Shown here in pieces: positions 5,569-9,789 of a stretch of 9,789 bases of DNA. Within the stretch, counting starts at the first letter, position 1. The number at the start of each line of letters is the position of its first letter. Both the position numbers and the translations under genes were made by a program. Source of the DNA: Streptomyces sp. NRRL WC-3549 (GTDB lineage Bacteria > Actinomycetota > Actinomycetes > Streptomycetales > Streptomycetaceae); the NCBI RefSeq assembly GCF_000721935.1, contig NZ_KL585433.1, positions 21,296-31,084 of the forward strand, read 5' to 3'. Below the pieces are notes generated by a model that worked only from the letters and a program-made list of their open reading frames with translations, ran no database searches and was not told where the DNA came from.

Positions 5569-6728
5569 GCCGTGGCCATGCTCTCGGCGACGACGGCCGC
5601 GATGTCGTGCATCTGCTGCTCGGTGCCCAGCAGTGTCCGGTGGTGCAGCCAGACGGAGTCCCGGGTGAGTGCCTCGGAGTTCGGGCAGCGCCGGGCGATC
5701 TCCTCCACGGTCTCGTCCGGAGCGGCGGACTCCCAGAAGCCGTCGCTGCGGTAGATGGCGCGGAAGCCGACGAAGGCCGGCAGCCCCCGCTCGATCAGGG
5801 TGTCCACGAGGGCGTTGCGGCGCTCCTCACCGAGGCCGGGGACCCGGAACATGGCCATGTAGTGCGGGTTGCGGTCATTGCGCTCGTCCCTGCCCTGAGG
5901 TACCACGCCGGGGATCTCGGCGAGCAGGCTCGCCAGCAGCGGCCAGCGCTCCTCACGCGTGTCGATCTGCCCTGCCAGCCGCCCGAGTTGGGCACGGAGG
6001 ACCGACGCGCTGAACTCATTCATCCGGAAGTTGGAGCCCGAGGTGTTGTGGAAGTACTTGCGGTCCGTCGGGGGCCGCCCGCAGCTGTGCCGCAGGAACG
6101 CGGCGTCGTACAGCTCACGGGTCGGGAACGTCACGGCCCCTCCCTCGCCCGCGGTCATGAGCTTGCCGTTCTGGAAGCTGAAGGCGGCGACGGATCCCAG
6201 CTCACCGACCCTCTTCCCCTGCCACCGCGCGCCGTGGGCGTGGGCCGCGTCCTGGAGGATCGCCACGCCCGCGTCGGCGCAGATCTTCTCCAGCGCGTCC
6301 ATGTCCGCCACCTGACCGGCCATGTGGACGGGCATGACGGCCTTGGTCCGAGGAGTGATCGCGCCGGCGACGGCAGCGGGATCGATGCAGTACGTCTCCG
6401 GGTCGACATCCACCGGAACGGCGACCGCGCCCAGCCTCTGGGCCGCCTGCGAGGAAGAAATGAAAGTGAATGCGGGAACGATGACTTCCGAGCCGGGGCC
6501 GACCCCGAGGACCTGCAGCGCGAGCTCCAGCGCGTGCGTCCCGTTGGTCACCGCGAGCGCGTACGGTGCGCCGTGGTAATCGGCGAACTCCTCCTCGAAG
6601 GTGTCGACCTCACTCCCCCCGATACGCCACCATTGCCCCTGGTCGAGAGCACGGTGCAGAGCCGTCCGCTCCTCGTCGCCGTACTGCGGCCAGGCAGGGA
6701 ATTCAAATGACTGCGGCGAACGTCCCAT
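5565..6728 (-). CDS. rifK: 3-amino-5-hydroxybenzoate (AHBA) synthase, RifK type
   Basis: 387 aa, the normal length for AHBA synthase, in the DegT/DnrJ/EryC1 fold-type-I PLP family. The sequence agrees closely with RifK as I recall it: FEFPAWPQY, GQWWRIGG, ALAVTNGTHALELALQ, VPAFTFISSSQAAQRLGAV, MPVHMAG, ILQDAAHAHGARWQGKRVG and FSFQNGKLMTAGEGG. K189 is the PLP Schiff-base lysine (Lys188 in RifK) and D160 should bind the pyridine nitrogen. The enzyme dehydrates and aromatises 5-deoxy-5-amino-3-dehydroshikimate to AHBA, and with RifL it also transaminates the UDP-3-keto-sugar toward UDP-kanosamine. AHBA primes the PKS whose loading domain lies at 1588-1. The ATG is at 6728; the ribosome site is weak (GAGAG about 10 bases or more upstream). 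It is the first gene of a two-gene unit, overlapping the next by GTGA. It is the diagnostic marker for ansamycin- or mitomycin-type pathways. Confidence 0.97.
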   Translation of the reverse strand: MGRSPQSFEFPAWPQYGDEERTALHRALDQGQWWRIGGSEVDTFEEEFADYHGAPYALAVTNGTHALELALQVLGVGPGSEVIVPAFTFISSSQAAQRLGAVAVPVDVDPETYCIDPAAVAGAITPRTKAVMPVHMAGQVADMDALEKICADAGVAILQDAAHAHGARWQGKRVGELGSVAAFSFQNGKLMTAGEGGAVTFPTRELYDAAFLRHSCGRPPTDRKYFHNTSGSNFRMNEFSASVLRAQLGRLAGQIDTREERWPLLASLLAEIPGVVPQGRDERNDRNPHYMAMFRVPGLGEERRNALVDTLIERGLPAFVGFRAIYRSDGFWESAAPDETVEEIARRCPNSEALTRDSVWLHHRTLLGTEQQMHDIAAVVAESMATA

Positions 6729-6771
6729 GGATTACACACTCTCTCGGTGAAGTGAATCGATGCGGGCCGTG

Positions 6772-6777
6772 ACGCTA
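6772..6777 (-). promoter_or_regulatory. Candidate -10 box for the AHBA operon
   Basis: TAGCGT on the minus strand fits the actinomycete -10 pattern (TAnnnT). It lies 43 bases upstream of the AHBA synthase ATG and 35 bases downstream of the nearest TAGGGG half-site. No convincing TTGAC-like -35 box is seen 17-18 bases further up, as often found at activator-dependent promoters. Confidence 0.3.
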
Positions 6778-6812
6778 TCGCAGCAATTCGTTCCACCCTC
6801 CCCCTTCCTTTT

Positions 6813-6833
6813 CCCCTACCACCCCCCTAAGGG
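6813..6833 (-). promoter_or_regulatory. Operator-like tandem TAGGGG element upstream of AHBA synthase
   Basis: On the plus strand the element reads CCCCTACC, A, six C, TAAGGG. Two CCCCTA units have their T at 6817 and 6828, 11 bp apart. It matches the core at 1699-1718 upstream of the PKS: both carry CCCCTACC, seven bases rich in C, then TA and GGG (here with one extra A). It lies 85-105 bp before the AHBA synthase ATG. The third repeat seen at the PKS copy is degenerate here (CCCGC). Likely the binding site of a cluster activator; the protein is not encoded in this window. Confidence 0.55.
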
Positions 6834-7006
6834 CTGTCCCGCAGGAAGCATTCGAAGCACGGGATATCGGCCTCCGGGTCCCACGTGCGTGACATTGCGG
6901 TGAACCGGTCGCCGCCGCCCGTGTACGGCGCGCTGACGACGGCCGCTCGCGCGGACTGCGCCGCCGGACCGGAACGCCGGACCGCGCCGCCGAACTCCAC
7001 GGCGCG

Positions 7007-7052
7007 CCGGGCCGTCGCCCGCCCCGGCGCGCGGGGGTGGGCGACGGCCCGG
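7007..7052. terminator. Strong hairpin upstream of the AHBA operon
   Basis: CCGGGCCGTCGCCC (7007-7020) and GGGCGACGGCCCGG (7039-7052) are perfect 14-bp inverted repeats. Inside them one G-T pair and four C-G pairs extend the stem to 19 positions with an 8-base loop. It lies 20 bases beyond the stop codon of the LacI-like remnant and about 175 bp before the operator-like element, so it probably blocks read-through into the AHBA promoter. There is no T-run on either side. Bases 6834-7006 hold nothing I recognise. Confidence 0.6.
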
Positions 7053-7071
7053 AGTGCCGCTCCTCGGCCGG

Positions 7072-7194
7072 TCAGGTGTGAGGAGCCGGTGGCCAGTTCA
7101 GGCGCAGGGTGTCCACGTGTTCGCCGTCGATGATCCTCAGCAGCGTATTCGCCGCCATCGCCGCCATGTCCAGCAACCGACGGTCGTTCTCCCG
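7072..7194 (-). pseudogene. Probable LacI-family regulator C-terminal remnant, frameshifted
   Basis: The minus-strand frame RENDRRLLDMAAMAANTLLR then IIDGEHVDTLRL resembles the end of LacI-family effector domains, where a TVR-x-xxxxMG-xAxxxLLxxIDG helix precedes ELATxLVVRxSTA. After DTLRL the frame reads NWPPAPHT and stops, but the neighbouring frame continues ELATGSSHLT. This is what a one-base loss near 7099 (CTGGAA becoming CTGAA) would give. No DNA-binding domain is present; upstream sequence (7195-7378) is unrecognisable and joins an IS3 orfA fragment. Family identity is moderate because only about 40 residues remain. Confidence 0.4.
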
Positions 7195-7378
7195 CAACTC
7201 TGACCGGCAATCGGTCACCCACGCCCCCAGCACTTCCAGCTTCCCCCCAGGTGTGCCACAGCCTGGGTCCGCACCGGACCGGCCTTCGGTCACATCGGTG
7301 TACTCGCCTCCGCTCCCGGCCGGCACCGCCCTTTCGAGGTGCCACCGCAAGGAGCGGGACCCCCGAACGACAGGCGAG

Positions 7379-7618
7379 GGACCGCCGGCACCGGTGGGTG
7401 CGCTTGTCGACCAGCTTCTCCAGGGCCCCGGCATCCCGCTCGGCCCGCCCTTCCTTGACGTGCGAGTGGTACAGGCGCTCGCGGCGCAGGACCGAGCCGT
7501 TCTCGTTCTCGGGCGCGGCGTCGTACTCGGCCACGGTCCGCAGCTCGTACTCCGGGCTGAAGGTGCGGCGCTTCGGCCGGGGAGCCGGGTCGGATCCGGC
7601 GGGCGTGGTGCTGGTCAT
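7379..7618 (-). mobile_element. IS3-family orfA transposase, N-terminal remnant
   Basis: Eighty codons from an ATG at 7618 read MTSTTPAGSDPAPRPKRRTF, SPEYELRTVAEYDAAPENEN, GSVLRRERLYHSHVKEGRAE and RDAGALEKLVDKRTHRCRRS. This is the helix-turn-helix N-terminus of a common Streptomyces IS3-family orfA, whose usual form has FSPEYKLRIVAEYDAA, LRREGLYSSHL and EWRRARDAGALxxL. The frame has AGGAG upstream. After RCRRS the expected leucine-zipper region (PEQxEIxRLRxxNxRLExEL) is missing and unrelated sequence follows, so orfA is cut and orfB is absent. The fragment cannot transpose by itself. It may extend upstream to a left end between 7630 and 7700, but I cannot place the terminal repeat. Confidence 0.75.
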
Positions 7619-7694
7619 GAAGGGGTGGCTCTCCTGCCGTGCCCTCTCGGGCTGACCCGGCGAAGCTGGACGTCTCACCCAAGGCGGACAGAGA

Positions 7695-7865
7695 GGGCCG
7701 GGCACCGCTCATCAGGAGATACGGTGCCCGGTCGGGTTCGGAGAAGGCCATGTGAAGCCGCTCGTCTCGGAGCGATCCGTCGGGGTCGAGCAGGTCGCCC
7801 TCCGACTGCGACATGTCATGTCGGAACATCCAGGGACGGCATCGCCAGGCCATGTCGTCGTACAC
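7695..7865 (-). pseudogene. Unrecognised open stretch, possibly the remains of a gene interrupted by the IS3 element
   Basis: From a GTG at 7865 the frame reads MYDDMAWRCRPWMFRHDMSQ, SEGDLLDPDGSLRDERLHMA and FSEPDRAPYLLMSGARP. The composition is balanced and protein-like, with acidic and aromatic residues, unlike the arginine/proline-rich antisense frames nearby. Beyond residue 57 it runs into the upstream part of the IS3 remnant and loses character. No ribosome site precedes the GTG. I do not recognise a family. It may be the truncated part of a gene broken by the insertion, or chance. Confidence 0.25.
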
Positions 7866-7897
7866 CCGGCGTCTGAGCCGACCCCCTGCCGTCCGGG

Positions 7898-7932
7898 ACG
7901 CGCCGATCGGGTCCGGCGCCCGATCGGCGCGT
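7898..7932 (-). terminator. Hairpin terminator of the monooxygenase-HAD operon
   Basis: ACGCGCCGATCGGG (7898-7911) and CCCGATCGGCGCGT (7919-7932) are perfect 14-bp inverted repeats around a 7-base loop. The structure starts about 10 bases after the HAD gene stop codon at 7943, the expected place for an intrinsic terminator. No uridine tract follows on the minus strand, as is usual in Streptomyces. Confidence 0.75.
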
Positions 7933-7942
7933 TCGGCGCGCG

Positions 7943-8632
7943 TCAGAGCACGGCTGCCTGTACGACCGGCGCATGGGCACCGTCGGGGGTCACCAGGGTC
8001 GCGTGCCCGACCGTGTGCAGCATGGGCAGGTCGGAGGTGTGGTCACCGTAGGCGTAGCAGTCCTGTGCGTCGATGTGGGGGTGGCGGGCGAGGAGTTCGC
8101 GTACCAGCGCGGCCTTGCCGTCGCCGATCGCGGGCCGGCCCAGGAGTTCGCCGGTCAGGACGCGGCCGCAGCGCTCCAGCCGGCCGCCGAGCACGTACTG
8201 TGCGCCGACCGCCTGCGCGACGAGGGGCAGCAGCGACGGGAACGATCCGGACACCAGGGCGACGGCCGCGCCTTCGGCCCGGTGCCGGCGCAGGGCGTCT
8301 ACCGTCGCGGTGATGTAGAAGTCCGCGGCCCGGCTGCGTTCCCGGTACCACTCGCGGGCCCGGTCCTCGACGTCGTCGACCGGACAGCGCCGCCAGGCCC
8401 GGTGGTACTCCCGGTTGGCCTCCTCGCGCGGCAGCCCACGAGCCAGCCGCGCGTACAGGTCCGCCAGCAGTTCCTCGGTACCCCGCAACCCCTCGGCCCC
8501 GTGCCGGAACTCGGAGTAGTGGCGGAGGAACTCGACGCCGCTCTTGCAGCGGATGAGGGTTTCGTCCACGTCGCAGAAGACCAAGTAGGCGGGGACAGAA
8601 CCATCCTGATAGCCCATCGGTTCGTCGCTCAC
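7943..8632 (-). CDS. HAD-IB family hydrolase (phosphoserine-phosphatase-like)
   Basis: 229 aa from a GTG that overlaps the upstream stop codon by 4 bases (GTGA). An ATG at codon 6 is an alternative start. Motif I is FCDVDETLI (D21, D23), motif II is LVSGSF (S128), the motif III lysine is in GDGKAALV (K173), and motif IV is YGDHTSDLPML (D197, D201). The helical cap between residues 30 and 110 and the GDHTSD motif place it in subfamily IB with SerB-like enzymes that remove phosphate from small molecules. It is not an FkbH-type glyceryl-transfer HAD, nor close to the RifM-like domain at 3784. Tight coupling to the flavin monooxygenase suggests the two act in one pathway, but the substrate is unknown. 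A terminator follows within about 10 bases. Confidence 0.85.
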   Translation of the reverse strand: MSDEPMGYQDGSVPAYLVFCDVDETLIRCKSGVEFLRHYSEFRHGAEGLRGTEELLADLYARLARGLPREEANREYHRAWRRCPVDDVEDRAREWYRERSRAADFYITATVDALRRHRAEGAAVALVSGSFPSLLPLVAQAVGAQYVLGGRLERCGRVLTGELLGRPAIGDGKAALVRELLARHPHIDAQDCYAYGDHTSDLPMLHTVGHATLVTPDGAHAPVVQAAVL

Positions 8633-9789
8633 GGGGCGGAGACCTCCCGGAGTGCGGCCGGCCGGGGGCCTGCGACCGGGGCGTGGTGCTCGGTGAGCGA
8701 GGAGAAGACGGACGCCGCGTAGGCCATCGCCGCCGTTTCCCGGCGCAGCATCTGGTGGGCGGCGACCGTGTGGACGTCCCGCCAGCTGCGTTCGAGGACA
8801 CCGGGTCGGCCGCAGGCGTGCATGCCCGCCGTGCGGAAGAGCCGCTCGACGGCGTCCACGAGAAGGTGCGCGGCGGCGGCTGATCTTCGGCGGTTCCTGA
8901 GGACGTCCGTCTCGGCTCGGGTGCCCGTGTCGGCGCAGCGGGCCGTCTCCTGGAGGAGGAGTTCCGCGGTGTCGATGTCGTCGGCCGAGCGCGCCAGGGC
9001 GTGGTGCAGGCGGCCGCCGTCGTCCTGCAGCCGGCCCCGGGCCTGGGCCCGGGTCGCCCAGGACGTCCACTCCGCCAGGGCGCGGCGGGCCGCGCCGAGC
9101 GCCGGGGCGCAGAAGAGGAGGCCGCCGACGAGGTGGCCCGGGACGGTGTGGCACCGCGAGCGCCCCGGGCCGGGCGCCCCTGCCAGCAGGTCCGCCATGA
9201 GGAAGGTGCGGTGCTCGGGTACGAGAACGGGCTCCAGCACCGCCGTGTGGCTGCCGGTGCCGCGCATCCCGTTGCTGTGCCAGGAGTCCCGTACGAGGAA
9301 GTCGCCCCTCGGTACGGCGAACATCCGCAGCCCGGCCACGCCGTCCGTGCCGGGTTCCACCGCGGACAGCAGCAGCCAGTCCGCGAAGTGCACGCCGCTG
9401 ACACACTCCCACTCGCCGCTCAGCAGCCAGCCGGACGGCAGCCGGCGCACCTCGCCCGAGGGCCTGACCGCCGCGCCTATCCGCACGTCGGGACCGGCCG
9501 ACCACAGGTCGCGCTGCCCTTCGTGCGGCAGGTACGCCGCGAACCGGCCGTGGGCCGCCCACAGGGCCGCGCACCAGGCCGCGGAGGCGCACCCCTCCCC
9601 CACCGCGGTCACCGCCGTGACCAGGCCGGCGAACGTGCCCTCCGTGCCGCCCCAGACACGGGGCACGAAGTGGCGTGCGAAGCCCGCGCGGGTCAGGAGG
9701 GCGACGGTCTCGTCGCCGAGCCCACGGGTGTCGTCGGCGGCCACGGCGTACGCGGCCGCGCTTTCGGCGGCGGCCAGGACGGCCACCGG
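8629..9789 (-). CDS. Acyl-CoA-dehydrogenase-fold flavin-dependent monooxygenase (class D type), N-terminus outside window
   Basis: About 386 codons are visible and the frame is still open at base 9789; the GTG at 9786 is probably not the true start, because family members have some 10-20 more N-terminal residues. Features of the HsaA/HpaB-like group are visible: FVPRVWGGTEG (40-50), GEGCASAAWCAALWAAHGRF (63-82), LSGEWECVSGVHFADW (122-137), DSWHSNGMRGTGSHTAVLEP (167-186) and VPEHRTF. The SG-xxxADW and WHxxGMRGTGS motifs separate these oxygenases from true acyl-CoA dehydrogenases. Members use reduced FMN or FAD from a separate reductase to hydroxylate aromatic or N-containing substrates. In an ansamycin locus, oxidation of the AHBA-derived ring or the chain is plausible but unproven. 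The gene overlaps the HAD gene by GTGA. It may belong to the ansamycin cluster or be an unrelated neighbour beyond the scar zone. Confidence 0.8.
   Translation of the reverse strand, partial: PVAVLAAAESAAAYAVAADDTRGLGDETVALLTRAGFARHFVPRVWGGTEGTFAGLVTAVTAVGEGCASAAWCAALWAAHGRFAAYLPHEGQRDLWSAGPDVRIGAAVRPSGEVRRLPSGWLLSGEWECVSGVHFADWLLLSAVEPGTDGVAGLRMFAVPRGDFLVRDSWHSNGMRGTGSHTAVLEPVLVPEHRTFLMADLLAGAPGPGRSRCHTVPGHLVGGLLFCAPALGAARRALAEWTSWATRAQARGRLQDDGGRLHHALARSADDIDTAELLLQETARCADTGTRAETDVLRNRRRSAAAAHLLVDAVERLFRTAGMHACGRPGVLERSWRDVHTVAAHQMLRRETAAMAYAASVFSSLTEHHAPVAGPRPAALREVSAP

Noticed and set aside
6827..7705. A 292-codon minus-strand frame as one intact gene
   Set aside because: Only codons 30-109 have family character (IS3 orfA); before and after them the sequence is anonymous and the LacI-like segment lies mainly in another frame.
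7943..8632. The HAD protein as FkbH of methoxymalonyl-ACP biosynthesis
   Set aside because: It is a single-domain SerB-like HAD-IB of 229 aa; FkbH-type proteins are longer, and no ACP or FkbI/FkbK partners are adjacent.

Overview
The window is high-GC actinomycete DNA, most likely Streptomyces. Gene starts use ATG, GTG and TTG, strong GGAG-type ribosome sites are present, and the gene content points to an ansamycin-type (AHBA-primed) polyketide locus. Every gene I can support is on the minus strand, so transcription runs from high to low coordinates.

In transcription order: (1) 9789-7943 holds the 3' part of an acyl-CoA-dehydrogenase-fold flavin monooxygenase, overlapping by 4 bases a HAD-IB phosphatase-like gene, which is followed by a strong hairpin terminator. 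(2) About 7865-7007 is a scar zone without an intact gene: an unrecognised open stretch, the first ~80 codons of an IS3-family orfA, a probable frameshifted LacI C-terminus and a second strong hairpin. (3) 6833-3671 is the AHBA unit: a tandem operator-like element, AHBA synthase (RifK type), then, overlapping by GTGA, one reading frame joining a RifL-type oxidoreductase to a RifM-type HAD phosphatase, ending at a perfect 21-bp RNA hairpin. (4) 3667-3145 is a second scar zone, with an IS1182-like transposase N-terminus butting against a DNA-ligase-like fragment. (5) 3144-2029 holds a GNAT acetyltransferase and a DinB/DUF664 protein, probably passengers. (6) 2028-1589 is non-coding, with a nested inverted repeat and a second copy of the operator-like element. 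(7) 1588-1 is the 5' end of a polyketide synthase: an AHBA-type adenylation loading domain that runs off the window.

How the genes fit together: RifL and RifK homologues make the amino sugar (UDP-kanosamine) in the aminoshikimate route, RifM is the associated phosphatase, and RifK also performs the last aromatisation to 3-amino-5-hydroxybenzoate (AHBA). The adenylation domain activates AHBA as the PKS starter. The same 11-bp-phased TAGGGG element lies about 85-105 bp upstream of AHBA synthase and 111-130 bp upstream of the PKS. This suggests that one cluster regulator couples starter supply to chain assembly. The aminoDAHP/aminoDHQ genes (rifG, H, J type), kanosamine kinase (rifN), amide synthase (rifF) and any regulator gene are not in this window.

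The most notable points are the RifL-RifM fusion that still carries a good internal ribosome site and ATG, the shared operator-like element, and the two IS scars that split the cluster into hairpin-bounded units. I see no clearly new type of system; this is an ansamycin locus with unusual local architecture.
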